64,000 nucleotides of DNA from Lachnoclostridium edouardi (GTDB taxonomy: Bacteria > Bacillota > Clostridia > Lachnospirales > Lachnospiraceae). The stretch spans positions 1 to 64,000 of the forward strand of contig NZ_OESQ01000001.1 in assembly GCF_900240245.1 (NCBI RefSeq). Reading direction: 5' to 3'. This document shows, one piece after another, positions 45,796-55,172 of this stretch; the first letter of the stretch is position 1, and each line of letters opens with the position of its first letter. The notes below the pieces were generated by a model, which had not been told where the DNA came from, searched no databases, and saw only the letters and a program-made list of their open reading frames with translations. The position numbers were made by a program, and so were the translations under genes.

Positions 45796-46503
45796 ATGGG
45801 AGAAAAGCTGATAGAATTAAAGGATATTTACAAAATTTATAAAATGGGAGACGAGGAGGTCAGGGCCAACGACGGCATCAATCTGACAGTGCATAAAGGA
45901 GAATTTGTGGCCATTGTAGGAAAGTCAGGCAGCGGAAAGTCCACCTTAATGAATATTATCGGCGCTTTGGATGTTCCCACAACAGGAGAATATTTATTAG
46001 GCGGAGAAAATGTGGGAAATATGAGCGACGATCAGCTGGCGGAAATCAGAAATAAAATGATAGGATTTATATTTCAGCAGTATAATCTGCTGCCGAAACT
46101 AAATCTTCTGGAAAATGTAGAGCTGCCCCTGTTATATGCAGGAGTCGGCCATGAGGAGCGAAGAGAAAGAGCCATGGAATCTTTAAAACGAGTGGGACTG
46201 GCAGAAAAGTGGGGCCATATGCCTAATCAGCTGTCAGGAGGGCAGCAGCAGAGAGTTTCTATTGCCAGAGCCCTTTCCGGAACTCCTTCCCTGATTCTGG
46301 CAGATGAGCCTACAGGAGCTTTAGACTCTAAAACCAGCAGGGACGTGCTGGACTTTTTAAAGCAGCTGAATAAAGAGGGCAATACAATCGTAATGATTAC
46401 CCACGACAATGGAATTGCTTTGGAGGCCAGAAGAGTGGTGAGAATCCATGACGGGAAAATAAACTTTGACGGGGATGTGGAAAAATATGCTGCAGTCATT
46501 TAA
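45796..46503 (+). CDS. ABC transporter ATPase, MacB/LolD type
   Basis: A 235-residue ATPase with Walker A GKSGSGKST (about 42-50), Q-loop IFQQYNLLP, signature LSGGQQQR, Walker B LILADEPTGALD and switch His MITHD. It is closest to the LolD/MacB/SalX group, which drive permeases with FtsX-like folds. It overlaps the permease gene by about 17 bases. Its role is to power the export or mechanical work of this complex. Confidence 0.95.
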   Translation: MGEKLIELKDIYKIYKMGDEEVRANDGINLTVHKGEFVAIVGKSGSGKSTLMNIIGALDVPTTGEYLLGGENVGNMSDDQLAEIRNKMIGFIFQQYNLLPKLNLLENVELPLLYAGVGHEERRERAMESLKRVGLAEKWGHMPNQLSGGQQQRVSIARALSGTPSLILADEPTGALDSKTSRDVLDFLKQLNKEGNTIVMITHDNGIALEARRVVRIHDGKINFDGDVEKYAAVI

Positions 46504-47665
46504 AATGGCCTTAAAAAGTATAGGCGGAAATAAAATGAGGTCATTTCTTACTATGTTAGGCATTATTATAGGCGTGGCCTCTGTTATTATATTAGTAAGT
46601 ATTGTAAACGGCTATATGTCCTCTGTAGTGGAAAGCTTTTCCAGTATGGGAGTTAATCAGATTTCTGTCAGCGTAATAAACCTGCCCTCCAGATCCCTGG
46701 ACGTAGACGATATGTATGAATTTTATGAGGAAAACCAGGAAAGCTTTTCCGGTATGTCCCCGTCTGTGTCTGTTTCCACAACTGTAAAAAACGGCAATGA
46801 ATCTCTGGACGCCACCACCGTAGGAGGCTACAGCGAGGATTATCTGGGAATTAAAGGGTATGAGCTGTATGAGGGAAGAAATCTGCAGTATGCAGACTTA
46901 CAGTCCAGACAGAAGGTGTGCGTCATTGGCTATTATGTGGCGGACCAGCTGTATGGAGGAGCAGACAAGGCGGTAGGGGAGACTATAAAAATCGGCGGGT
47001 CCGGGTTTAAAATAGTGGGAGTAGTGGAAAGGCAGGACAATACGGAGTTAGAGGAAGGCGGCAGCGATGATTTTGTGTGGATGCCCTATACTGCAGCTCA
47101 GAAGCTAAGCCGCAACGGAGAAGTATCCTCCTATGTCTTTACAGTTTCCGACGTATCCCAGGCCACAGAAGCAAAAGGAAAAATAGAGGACTTTTTATAT
47201 ACACAATTTAAAAATGAAGATTTGTATAATGTAAACGCCAACAGTGAAATGCTGGAGCAGCTAAATGAGCAGATTGCTATGATGTCCGCCATGTTAGGAG
47301 GAATTGCAGGGATTTCCCTTTTAGTTGCAGGAGTGGGAGTAATGAATATTATGCTTGTTTCTGTAACAGAGAGAACCAGGGAAATCGGAATCAGAAAGTC
47401 TTTAGGCGCTAAAAGGAGAACTATTATGCAGCAGTTTGTAATAGAGGCTGCAGTTACCAGCTCTATAGGCGGAGTAATAGGAATTGTTTTAGGCTCTGTG
47501 GCCAGCGTTATAGTGGGGAAGGCCATGGGAATATCCTCCCCGCCTACAATATCGGCAATTATAATATCCTTCAGTGTTTCTGTGGGAATCGGACTGCTGT
47601 TCGGCTACATGCCTGCCAGCAGAGCGGCAAAGCTAAATCCTATTGACGCGTTGAGAAGCGATTAA
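46487..47665 (+). CDS. ABC transporter permease, MacB/FtsX type
   Basis: About 392 residues: a first membrane segment after KMRSFLTMLGIIIGVASVI, a long outside domain (about 50-265), and three closing segments with the FtsX pattern (ERTREIGIRKSLGAKRRTI, GIGLLFGYMPASRAAKLNPIDALR). This is the four-span MacB plan. The start is uncertain: ATG at 46487 or 46475, both with weak sites and probably coupled to the overlapping ATPase. With the adaptor it may export a peptide, glycolipid or antibiotic; nothing in the operon names the cargo. Confidence 0.9.
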   Translation: MLQSFKMALKSIGGNKMRSFLTMLGIIIGVASVIILVSIVNGYMSSVVESFSSMGVNQISVSVINLPSRSLDVDDMYEFYEENQESFSGMSPSVSVSTTVKNGNESLDATTVGGYSEDYLGIKGYELYEGRNLQYADLQSRQKVCVIGYYVADQLYGGADKAVGETIKIGGSGFKIVGVVERQDNTELEEGGSDDFVWMPYTAAQKLSRNGEVSSYVFTVSDVSQATEAKGKIEDFLYTQFKNEDLYNVNANSEMLEQLNEQIAMMSAMLGGIAGISLLVAGVGVMNIMLVSVTERTREIGIRKSLGAKRRTIMQQFVIEAAVTSSIGGVIGIVLGSVASVIVGKAMGISSPPTISAIIISFSVSVGIGLLFGYMPASRAAKLNPIDALRSD

Positions 47666-47688
47666 CGAAAAATAAAAGGAGATCAGTT

Positions 47689-48678
47689 ATGAAATATGTG
47701 GATATGCACTGCGATACTATTGGGGAAATACATGAAAGGCAAAAGAAAGGAGAAAATATTTCTCTCAGGGAAAGCAGCCTTCACATTGACTTAAATAAAC
47801 TAAAAAAAGGAGACTGCGGCCTTCAGAATTTTGGTTTATTTGTCCATTTAGGCAGGGAGGATCAGCCCTTTCTATGCTGTGCAAAAATGATTGATACCTT
47901 TTACCAGGAGATAGAGAAAAATAAGGAGTTGATTTGTCCGGTGACTTCTTACAGGGAGATAGAGAGAAACTGGAAGGAGGGAAAAATGTCAGCTCTTCTT
48001 ACAGTGGAGGAGGGGGCTGCCTGCCAGGGAGATTTGTCTCTTCTCCGGGATCTGTACCGCTTGGGAGTGCGCATGATGACTCTTACATGGAACTTTGAAA
48101 ATCAGCTGGGCTGTCCAAATAAAAAGGCAGATTTATCAGGAAACCAAACATGGGGGCCCAATGAAAAAGGTCTGACGGAAAAGGGAAAGGAAGTAGTCAG
48201 GGAAATGGAACGGCTGGGAATGATTATAGACGTTTCTCATTTATCTGATGGAGGATTCTGGGACGTAGTCCGGTGCACAAAGAATCCTTTTGTAGCCAGT
48301 CATTCTAACGCCAGAGCTCTGGCCTCCCACCCTAGAAATCTGACAGATGAAATGATAAAGGCTTTGTCTGAAAAAGGGGGAGTTATGGGAATTAACTTCT
48401 GCGATCTATTTTTAAAGGATTGGAAGAAAGAGGAGAAACAAATTAGCTGTATTTCCCAGATGGTAGAGCATATAAAGCATATAAAACAGGTGGGCGGAAT
48501 TGAATGTATTGGCCTGGGCACAGATTTTGACGGAATTACAAGTGAACTGGAGATAGAAAATGCATCTCAAATGCCAAAGCTGGAGTGGGAGATGAAAAAA
48601 CAAGGCTTTCACAGCAGTGAAATAGAAGCTGTTTTCAGCAAAAATGTATTGAGAGTGTACAAAGAAGTGCTGAAATAA
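47689..48678 (+). CDS. Membrane dipeptidase (peptidase family M19)
   Basis: A 329-residue zinc peptidase of the renal dipeptidase family. Metal ligands are in DMHCDT at the start, the bridging Glu in TVEEGAAC at about 104, and His residues in VSHLSD and ASHSNARAL. A DFDG near the end (GLGTDFDGI) is also conserved. It hydrolyses dipeptides, with tolerance for D-residues. No signal peptide is visible, so it is probably cytoplasmic. It starts 23 bases after the permease, perhaps in the same transcript, and ends at a terminator. Confidence 0.93.
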   Translation: MKYVDMHCDTIGEIHERQKKGENISLRESSLHIDLNKLKKGDCGLQNFGLFVHLGREDQPFLCCAKMIDTFYQEIEKNKELICPVTSYREIERNWKEGKMSALLTVEEGAACQGDLSLLRDLYRLGVRMMTLTWNFENQLGCPNKKADLSGNQTWGPNEKGLTEKGKEVVREMERLGMIIDVSHLSDGGFWDVVRCTKNPFVASHSNARALASHPRNLTDEMIKALSEKGGVMGINFCDLFLKDWKKEEKQISCISQMVEHIKHIKQVGGIECIGLGTDFDGITSELEIENASQMPKLEWEMKKQGFHSSEIEAVFSKNVLRVYKEVLK

Positions 48679-48693
48679 ATATTTAGGAAAATG

Positions 48694-48742
48694 AAAAAGG
48701 CGCGGGGGGAATCAAGCAGTAGCTTTTAACCGCGCCTTTTGG
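48694..48742. terminator. Terminator between convergent genes
   Basis: AAAAAGGCGCGG (48694-48705) pairs with CCGCGCCTTTT (48730-48740) across a 24-base loop; A-run before and T-run after suit both directions. Confidence 0.85.
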
Positions 48743-48770
48743 CAGTCTGCAAAAAAAAATTATGTAAATA

Positions 48771-49217
48771 CTAGTCGGCGTCAGATTCTTGGTCATCTGA
48801 CTTTGTGCTTCCTTTTGTTAAAGGAGATTTGGTTTTGTCTAAGGCAGAAACAAATAAGTATTTTCTGATCATAAACAGTATGGCAATGGCCACAATGCCA
48901 ATTAACGTATCTAATATAGGCATGTGTTCAATAACCATCTCCCTGGCAACAGTAAAGGTCATAACCTCTACGACAGAATCCAGATCATGGCGGCAGAACA
49001 TTTTCATCAGCTCAATTCCAATAACTAAATCGAAAATAGCAAACAGAAAAAGATTAAAATCGCCGTCATAATACAAAGCCTTTAGCTGCTCCGGAACGTG
49101 GGAAAGGCTGATAAATAAGGCAATGATCACTATAAAAACGATGAGAATTTCAAAATACAGCGTTACATAAGCGACAAAGTCCTGAGCCTTTCTAATATCA
49201 GGGCGTCGTGGTTTCAT
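48771..49217 (-). CDS. PsiE-like (phosphate-starvation-inducible E family) membrane protein
   Basis: A 148-residue protein with four membrane segments. YFEILIVFIVIIALF, a segment around LFLFAIFDLVIGIELMKMF, and HMPILDTLIGIVAIAILFMIRKY match the PsiE pattern, as does the conserved AREMVIEH stretch before the last span. The C-terminal tail is acidic and Ser/Lys-rich. The start is at 49217, six bases after GGGAGG; an ATG at 49223 sits directly on the site. Function of PsiE proteins is not known. No Pho-box was identified. It is divergent to the cytidylate-kinase-like gene. Confidence 0.8.
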   Translation of the reverse strand: MKPRRPDIRKAQDFVAYVTLYFEILIVFIVIIALFISLSHVPEQLKALYYDGDFNLFLFAIFDLVIGIELMKMFCRHDLDSVVEVMTFTVAREMVIEHMPILDTLIGIVAIAILFMIRKYLFVSALDKTKSPLTKGSTKSDDQESDAD

Positions 49218-49374
49218 ATACATCCTCCCTTTAAAATAAATTCTTAATACAATCTTAACGGAAAAAATGTGAGTTTGTCAATTATTGTTGGAAAAAGGCT
49301 GTCTGTGTATGTTAAAAAGTACAAAATTCACAAAAACCACAGACTTTAAAAGAATTTACCTGATAGTGAAAGTG

Positions 49375-49383
49375 TGTTATAAT
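49375..49383 (+). promoter_or_regulatory. Extended -10 promoter of the kinase-like/aconitase operon
   Basis: TGTTATAAT at 49375-49383 has a perfect TATAAT and TGn; no good -35. The leader of ~50 bases ends at AGGAGG. The rest of the 223-base divergent region is AT-rich with no other signal seen. Confidence 0.55.
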
Positions 49384-49440
49384 GTATCTGGACTATAAGG
49401 ATTTTCAGTAAGAATACTAAGAAACAGGAGGCTTGGTCTA

Positions 49441-50079
49441 ATGGAAGAAAATAAAAACCTGGTGATAACCATTGGCAGGCAGTATGGAAGCGGGGGCCGC
49501 ATGACAGGAGAAAAGCTGGCAAAGGAGCTGGGGATTCATTTTTATGACGAGGAAATCTTAAAGATCACTTCTGAAGTCAGCGCGATCGGGGAAGAGTACT
49601 TTCGCTTAGCTGACGAAAAAGCAGGCAACAACCTGCTGTATAAGATTGTAGGAGGACTGAGGGACAGTTTATCAGCGCCGTCCACCAGAGATGATATTGT
49701 TTCCAGAGACAATTTATTCCGTTTTCAGTCTTCTGTAATCAGAGATCTGGCAAAGGAGGAATCCTGTATTATTGCAGGCCGATGCGCGGATTATGTGCTG
49801 GAGCTGGCTCAGATAGATGTGATTAAGCTGTTTGTCTACGCAGATATGCCTACCAGAATAAAAAGAGTAATGGAGGTAGACGGGGTAGATGAAAAAGAGG
49901 CGGCAAAAAGGATAAAAAGGATTGACAAGGAACGGCACGATTACTACAAATATTATACAGGCCGGGACTGGGAAAATATGGCCAATTATGATCTGCACAT
50001 TAATACTACAAAAATTGACCTGGATCAGCTGGCTGATCTGGTAAAGTATTACGTTAAGCTGAGAGGATACAAGATTTAA
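49441..50079 (+). CDS. Cytidylate kinase-like family protein
   Basis: A 212-residue P-loop protein of the cytidylate-kinase-2 group. The phosphate loop is GRQYGSGGRMTGEKLAKEL at about residues 13-31, followed by FYDEEIL and a nucleotide-binding middle. IAGRCADYVL is also typical, as is RIKRIDKERHDYYKYYTGRDW near the end. It is not the canonical Cmk, which is ~225 residues with a different start. Its substrate is not established. It lies 32 bases upstream of aconitase and is likely cotranscribed. Confidence 0.82.
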   Translation: MEENKNLVITIGRQYGSGGRMTGEKLAKELGIHFYDEEILKITSEVSAIGEEYFRLADEKAGNNLLYKIVGGLRDSLSAPSTRDDIVSRDNLFRFQSSVIRDLAKEESCIIAGRCADYVLELAQIDVIKLFVYADMPTRIKRVMEVDGVDEKEAAKRIKRIDKERHDYYKYYTGRDWENMANYDLHINTTKIDLDQLADLVKYYVKLRGYKI

Positions 50080-50111
50080 AAACAGTACAGAAATAACAGG
50101 AGGAAAAACCA

Positions 50112-52427
50112 ATGGTTACATTGTATGACGGCGGAGTATATCTGCTGAACGGCAGCGAAATTTTAACAGAAAAAGAGGCGGAAGAAAGAGCTAAGGCTGG
50201 AAAGATGCCGGCGGTGGCAGGAAAGGGCAGCTATAAGGAGGAAGCAAAAAAGGGAACTATTGCTTATTCCATATTAGAAGCTCACAATACCTCAGGCAGC
50301 ATGGAAAAGTTAAAAATCAGATTTGACGCAATGACTTCCCACGACATTACATATGTGGGAATTATCCAGACATCAAAGGCGTCAGGAATGGAGGAGTTTC
50401 CGATTCCCTATGTGCTTACAAACTGCCACAACACTTTATGTGCAGTAGGGGGCACTATTAACGAAGATGATCATTTATTTGGATTGTCCGCATGTAAAAA
50501 GTACGGCGGAATTTTCGTGCCTCCTCATATTGGAGTTATGCATCAGTATATGAGAGAGATGATGGCTGGCTGCGGAAAGATGATTTTAGGCTCAGACAGC
50601 CACACAAGATACGGAGCCCTGGGAACTATGGCTGTAGGCGAGGGCGGCGGAGAGCTGGTAAAGCAGCTGTTAAAGGATACATATGATATTTCTTATCCGG
50701 GAGTAATCGCCGTTTATCTGGAAGGAAAGCCTGCTTCCTATGTAGGTCCTCAGGACATTGCTTTGGCTATTATTGGAGCTGTTTATAAAAACGGCTATGT
50801 GAAAAATAAAGTCATGGAGTTTGTAGGTCCAGGGGTATCTTCCATGACCACAGATTACAGAAACGGCGTGGACGTTATGACCACAGAAACTACATGTCTT
50901 ACATCTGTCTGGAGAACAGATGAGGATACAAAAGAATATTTGACTATGCACGGAAGAGGCGGGGACTTTAAAGAGCTGAATCCAAAGGAAGTGGCATATT
51001 ACGACGGCATGGTGCGGGTAGATTTAAGTACTGTTAAGCCAATGATCGCACTTCCCTTCCACCCCAGCAACACATACGAAATAGACCAGCTGAACAGCAA
51101 CCTGGAGGATATTTTAAGACAGGTGGAGGTAGAGGCAGAAAAGATAATTGATAATCCGGACATTCATTATACATTAACTGACAAGATTATTGACGGAAAG
51201 CTTTGCGTAGAGCAGGGAGTAATTGCAGGCTGCGCAGGAGGAACATATTCTAATATTATGGAGGCTGCCCACATTTTAAAGGGACGTTCCTGCGGATATG
51301 ACCAGTTTGCTTTATCTGTTTATCCTTCCTCCCAGGCAGTATTTATTGACCTGGTAAATAAGGGAGTGATTGCAGATCTGATGACTGCGGGAGCTACAGT
51401 GAGAAGCGCCTTCTGCGGACCTTGCTTCGGCGCAGGGGACACTCCTTCCAACAAGGGCCTGAGCGTGCGCCACACCACCAGAAACTTCCCTAACAGAGAA
51501 GGTTCTAAGCCAGGAAACGGCCAGATTGCATCAGTGGCTCTTATGGATGCCAGATCAATTGCAGCTACAGCTGCCAACGGCGGCGTGCTTACATCTGCAG
51601 AGCAGTTTGCAGACAATTACCAGGTGCCTGCATACCATTTTGACGGAACTGTTTATGAAAACAGAGTATATCAAGGCTTTGGAAAAGGATGTAAGGAAAA
51701 AGAGCTGATTTATGGACCAAATATTAAAGACTGGCCGGCTATGAGCCAGCTGGCTGACAATATTTTATTAAAAGTGTGCTCCAGAATTATGGACCCTGTT
51801 ACTACAACAGACGAGCTGATTCCTTCTGGAGAAACCTCATCCTACAGATCTAACCCATTAGGCCTGGCAGAGTTTACTCTTTCCAGAAGAGATCCTGGAT
51901 ATGTGGGACGCACAAAGGAAGTGGACAAGATTGAAAAGGCCAGAAATGCAGGAATCTGTCCTACAGAAGCAGAGCCTGCTTTAAAAGAGATTTTTGAGAA
52001 GATCAGAACAATTTCAGGCAATGAAAATGTAAAGGCAAATGAGACAGAAATCGGAAGCGTGGTTTACGCGTTAAGGCCGGGAGACGGCTCTGCCAGAGAG
52101 CAGGCGGCCAGCTGCCAGAGAGTGATTGGCGGTCTTGCCAATATTGCGTTGGAGTACGCTACAAAAAGATACCGTTCAAATGTAATGAACTGGGGTATGC
52201 TTCCATTCCTTATGGAGGGAGAGCCTGAATTCCAGATTGGAGATTATATTTATGTGCCTGGAATCCGGCAGATTCTGGACGGAGATATGAGAAAAATACC
52301 TGCATATATTATAGGCGATTCTGTAAAGGAAATCACTTTAAGTATTGCAGATATGACTCCGGAGGAAAGGGAAATTGTCAAGGCAGGATGTCTGATTAAC
52401 TATAACAGAAACAAGGCAAAACAGTAG
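50112..52427 (+). CDS. Aconitate hydratase
   Basis: A 771-residue iron-sulfur hydro-lyase of the aconitase family that converts citrate to isocitrate. Seen motifs are [35 protein letters not shown], the cluster-cysteine segment [14 protein letters not shown] and [29 protein letters not shown] in the swivel region. The frame is intact and of family length for the YbhJ-like branch. Its citrate supplier and isocitrate user are probably the (Re)-citrate synthase and isocitrate dehydrogenase at 55173-58392. It is preceded by the kinase-like gene and followed 24 bases later by an NlpC/P60 gene. Confidence 0.92.
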   Translation: MVTLYDGGVYLLNGSEILTEKEAEERAKAGKMPAVAGKGSYKEEAKKGTIAYSILEAHNTSGSMEKLKIRFDAMTSHDITYVGIIQTSKASGMEEFPIPYVLTNCHNTLCAVGGTINEDDHLFGLSACKKYGGIFVPPHIGVMHQYMREMMAGCGKMILGSDSHTRYGALGTMAVGEGGGELVKQLLKDTYDISYPGVIAVYLEGKPASYVGPQDIALAIIGAVYKNGYVKNKVMEFVGPGVSSMTTDYRNGVDVMTTETTCLTSVWRTDEDTKEYLTMHGRGGDFKELNPKEVAYYDGMVRVDLSTVKPMIALPFHPSNTYEIDQLNSNLEDILRQVEVEAEKIIDNPDIHYTLTDKIIDGKLCVEQGVIAGCAGGTYSNIMEAAHILKGRSCGYDQFALSVYPSSQAVFIDLVNKGVIADLMTAGATVRSAFCGPCFGAGDTPSNKGLSVRHTTRNFPNREGSKPGNGQIASVALMDARSIAATAANGGVLTSAEQFADNYQVPAYHFDGTVYENRVYQGFGKGCKEKELIYGPNIKDWPAMSQLADNILLKVCSRIMDPVTTTDELIPSGETSSYRSNPLGLAEFTLSRRDPGYVGRTKEVDKIEKARNAGICPTEAEPALKEIFEKIRTISGNENVKANETEIGSVVYALRPGDGSAREQAASCQRVIGGLANIALEYATKRYRSNVMNWGMLPFLMEGEPEFQIGDYIYVPGIRQILDGDMRKIPAYIIGDSVKEITLSIADMTPEEREIVKAGCLINYNRNKAKQ

Positions 52428-52451
52428 GCACCGAAAAGCGGAGACAGTAAT

Positions 52452-54053
52452 ATGGCAGATAAAATTGATTACAAGGTGAGTATCAACAGAGCCAGAAGAC
52501 GGAGAAACAGAAATCAGTATCAGAAATATTTTATAATAGGCGGGATAGTTATTATTCTCCTCCTGTTAGGATTAATTATATGGAAGCTGGCTTCTGACCC
52601 GGCTTCCGGTCCTACAGGCAGTCAGGGAAGGGCCAGCGTCTCAGAGGCAGGGGAGGAACCCCAGATATCTGAGGAGGAGCTGGCAGAGCAGAAAAAACAG
52701 GAAGAAATAGCCAGTGTCATAAATTCCTATGAAAATTTAGGGATTGCTCAAGTGTCCGGCTATCTGAATATCCGGGAAACAGCTGAAAGCAAAGGCAATA
52801 TTATTGGAAAGCTTATGGGCGGCAGCGGATGTGAAATTACAGAAACCTTGGACGGATGGTACAAAATTTTTTCCGGCGGCATTGAAGGCTATGTCAGCAG
52901 CGAATATATAGTGACTGGTGATGAAGCCAAGGCCTTGGCTGAGGAAAATATTAAGCTGAGAGCAATTATTAATATTTCAGAAGGAAATCTGAATGTTCGC
53001 CAGGAGCCTGTACAGGACGGCATGAATAATGTAGTAAGTCAGGTTTTGGATAAAGAGCGATACGAGGTAGAGGAACAGAGGGACGGATGGATTAAAATTT
53101 CTTCCGGATGGATTTCAGCTGATTATGCAGAAGTGAAGATGTGCTTAAATGAAGCCAGAAAAATGGATTTGCGGGCCATGGCTGTAAATCAGTACGACAA
53201 TATTGTAATATCTAAGGTAAACAATTATTTAAATATTAGAAGCGAGCCTAAGGAAGACGGAAATAACAATGTAATCGGAAAGTTTCCGTCAAAGGCTGCA
53301 GGGGAAATTCTGGAAACCTTAGACGGATGGTACAAGATTAAGTCAGGAAATATTACAGGCTATGTAACGGCAGACCCTCAGTACACAGCAGTGGGCCAGG
53401 AGGCCAGGGATTTGGCTATGAGCAGCGCCTCTTTAATGGCGATTGTAAAGACAGAGGCTTTAAATGTAAGAACAGAGCCTAATGTAGACAGCGCCAGATG
53501 GACTCAGATTTCCAAGGAGGAAAGGTATCCTGTGCTGCAGCAGCTGGACGGCTGGGTGCAGATTGAGCTGGACACAGAGGACAGCGACGAGGCTTATATT
53601 TCCACCAGAGATAACAATGTGGAGGTGCGGTACGCTTTAAATGAGGCGATTAAGTTTTCACCTTTGGAGGAGAAGGCCAACAAGGAGGCTTCCAGAAGAA
53701 CCCAGATTGTAAATTATGCCCTTCAGTTTGTGGGAAATCCTTACGTATGGGGAGGAACCAGCTTGACAAAAGGAGCCGACTGTTCTGGATTTACAATGAA
53801 GGTTTTAGAGAACTTTGGAATTTCTCTTCCTCATTATTCTGGCTCTCAGGCTAAAATGGGACGGGCAGTGTCCTCCAGCGAAATGAGGCCGGGAGATTTG
53901 ATTTTCTATACAAACAGCCGGGGAGTTGTAAACCACGTGGCTATGTATATTGGAAACGGCCAGATTGTTCATGCCGCCAGCAGAAGAAGCGGAATCAAGA
54001 TTTCCACATGGAATTACAGAAAGCCAAAAACAATCAGAAACGTAATTGATTAA
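52452..54053 (+). CDS. SH3-domain NlpC/P60 cell-wall hydrolase
   Basis: A 533-residue membrane-anchored peptidoglycan hydrolase. A basic start is followed by one membrane segment (about 27-48) and then four bacterial SH3 repeats, each with the pattern LNVR or LNIR...DGWxxI (about 95-155, 170-225, 255-310, 330-385). The C-terminal NlpC/P60 domain (about 415-533) has the catalytic ADCSGF cysteine, NHVAMYIG histidine and NGQIVHAAS. It should cut stem-peptide bonds of the wall. Its stop codon is directly followed by repeat copy 2. Confidence 0.93.
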   Translation: MADKIDYKVSINRARRRRNRNQYQKYFIIGGIVIILLLLGLIIWKLASDPASGPTGSQGRASVSEAGEEPQISEEELAEQKKQEEIASVINSYENLGIAQVSGYLNIRETAESKGNIIGKLMGGSGCEITETLDGWYKIFSGGIEGYVSSEYIVTGDEAKALAEENIKLRAIINISEGNLNVRQEPVQDGMNNVVSQVLDKERYEVEEQRDGWIKISSGWISADYAEVKMCLNEARKMDLRAMAVNQYDNIVISKVNNYLNIRSEPKEDGNNNVIGKFPSKAAGEILETLDGWYKIKSGNITGYVTADPQYTAVGQEARDLAMSSASLMAIVKTEALNVRTEPNVDSARWTQISKEERYPVLQQLDGWVQIELDTEDSDEAYISTRDNNVEVRYALNEAIKFSPLEEKANKEASRRTQIVNYALQFVGNPYVWGGTSLTKGADCSGFTMKVLENFGISLPHYSGSQAKMGRAVSSSEMRPGDLIFYTNSRGVVNHVAMYIGNGQIVHAASRRSGIKISTWNYRKPKTIRNVID

Positions 54054-54160
54054 AAATAGTTAAGCGCAAAGCGCGAAACTATTTGCTACCCAAAGTTCGC
54101 CATAGCGAAGTTTAGGGTTCCCGTAGTTTTTATGGAACGAGGAACGAGTGAAATAAAAAA
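54054..54160 (+). repeat. Dispersed ~108-nt non-coding repeat, copy 2
   Basis: It begins AAATAGTTAAGCGC directly after the NlpC/P60 stop and ends GAGTGAAATAAAAAA, then TAGTTAAG appears again as a short direct repeat (54160-54167). It is ~85% identical to the reverse complement of 35772-35880 and in the same orientation relative to its upstream gene. It has the same three hairpins; the middle one differs in sequence but can still fold. Confidence 0.9.
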
Positions 54161-54195
54161 TAGTTAAGGGCCGCAGGAGAGATTGCCTGCCCCGT

Positions 54196-54249
54196 AAAGT
54201 GAAAGTGGGAAGATGGAAATTTTCATTTTTCTGCCTTCACTTTTTTTAT
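54196..54249 (+). terminator. Terminator after the NlpC/P60 gene and repeat
   Basis: AAAGTGAA (54196-54203) pairs with TTCACTTT (about 54236-54243), with more imperfect pairing inside, followed by a seven-T run. Confidence 0.7.
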
Positions 54250-54290
54250 GTAATTAGGAAAGTACTTTTGTTTAAAAGGAGAAGCAGACA

Positions 54291-55028
54291 ATGAGAAATG
54301 AATACGACAACGAAAAATTTTTTGAAGAATACGGGAAAATGCCTCGCAGTAGAGAAGGTTTAAGCGCCGCTGGAGAGTGGCATCAATTAAAGCTTTTGTT
54401 TCCGCCGCTTCAAGGTAAAAGAGTTCTTGATTTAGGGTGCGGTTACGGTTGGCATTGTAATTTTGCAGCAGAACAGGGTGCGGCAAAGATATTAGGAATT
54501 GATTTAAGTAAAAAAATGATTGAAAAAGCCAAACATGAAAATATAGCGGATCAGATAGAATATAGAGTTTGTGGAATAGAGGATTACGAGTACCCGGAAA
54601 ATACATGGGATTGTGTGATTTCTAATCTGGCGTTGCATTATGTTAAGGATATAGGTCAAATATTCCAAAAAGTACATAAAACATTGAAAGAAAATGGAGT
54701 ATTTATTTTCAATATCGAGCATCCAGTATTTACATCCGGTGTGGGACAGGACTGGATTTACACAGAAGATGGGGCTTTGCAATATTGGCCGATAGATAAT
54801 TATTTTATAACAGGAGAAAGAAAAACAAACTTCTTAGGTTGTAATATAACAAAGCAGCATCACACACTTACACAAATATTAATGGGACTGCTGGATAACG
54901 GTTTTAAACTTAAAGTTGTAGAGGAGGCCAAACCATCTGAAGAAATGATGGATATTCCAGGAATGAGAGATGAACTGCGCCGTCCCATGATGCTGCTGGT
55001 AAAATCAATTGCAAAAAAAGGAGAATAA
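54291..55028 (+). CDS. Class I SAM-dependent methyltransferase
   Basis: A 245-residue methyltransferase. SAM-binding motif I is VLDLGCGYGWHC (about 45-56), motif II has GIDLSKKM, and motif IV is WDCVISNLALHYVKD; FNIEHPVF follows the post-motif. This matches the UbiE/small-molecule type 11 group. It has a ribosome site AAAGGAG eight bases before its ATG and stands alone between a terminator and the palindromic promoter. Its substrate is unknown. Confidence 0.88.
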   Translation: MRNEYDNEKFFEEYGKMPRSREGLSAAGEWHQLKLLFPPLQGKRVLDLGCGYGWHCNFAAEQGAAKILGIDLSKKMIEKAKHENIADQIEYRVCGIEDYEYPENTWDCVISNLALHYVKDIGQIFQKVHKTLKENGVFIFNIEHPVFTSGVGQDWIYTEDGALQYWPIDNYFITGERKTNFLGCNITKQHHTLTQILMGLLDNGFKLKVVEEAKPSEEMMDIPGMRDELRRPMMLLVKSIAKKGE

Positions 55029-55081
55029 TTTAGTTTTTCTTGTTTGCTAATTGGATAATTGCATAATTATTCAGGAAACAC

Positions 55082-55133
55082 TTGACATCTGGAAGAATAG
55101 CGTTATACTTGTATACAAGTATAACGCTATTCT
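55082..55133 (+). promoter_or_regulatory. Promoter with perfect 40-bp palindromic operator
   Basis: TTGACA (55082-55087), 16 bases, then TATACT (55104-55109) is the promoter. A perfect inverted repeat with no spacer spans 55094-55133: each 20-base half mirrors the other around TTGTA|TACAA. It covers the -10 and start of transcription. Its centre CTTGTATACAAG resembles GntR/FCD operators, and a GntR gene lies in the operon. Confidence 0.85.
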
Positions 55134-55172
55134 GATATACCAAACTATACAAAAAGAAAAGGAGTGTTTGCC

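Noticed and set aside
55094..55133. Palindrome as terminator of the methyltransferase gene
   Set aside because: No T-run follows, and it overlaps a good promoter; an operator fits better. The stem would also not be whole in mRNA from that promoter.
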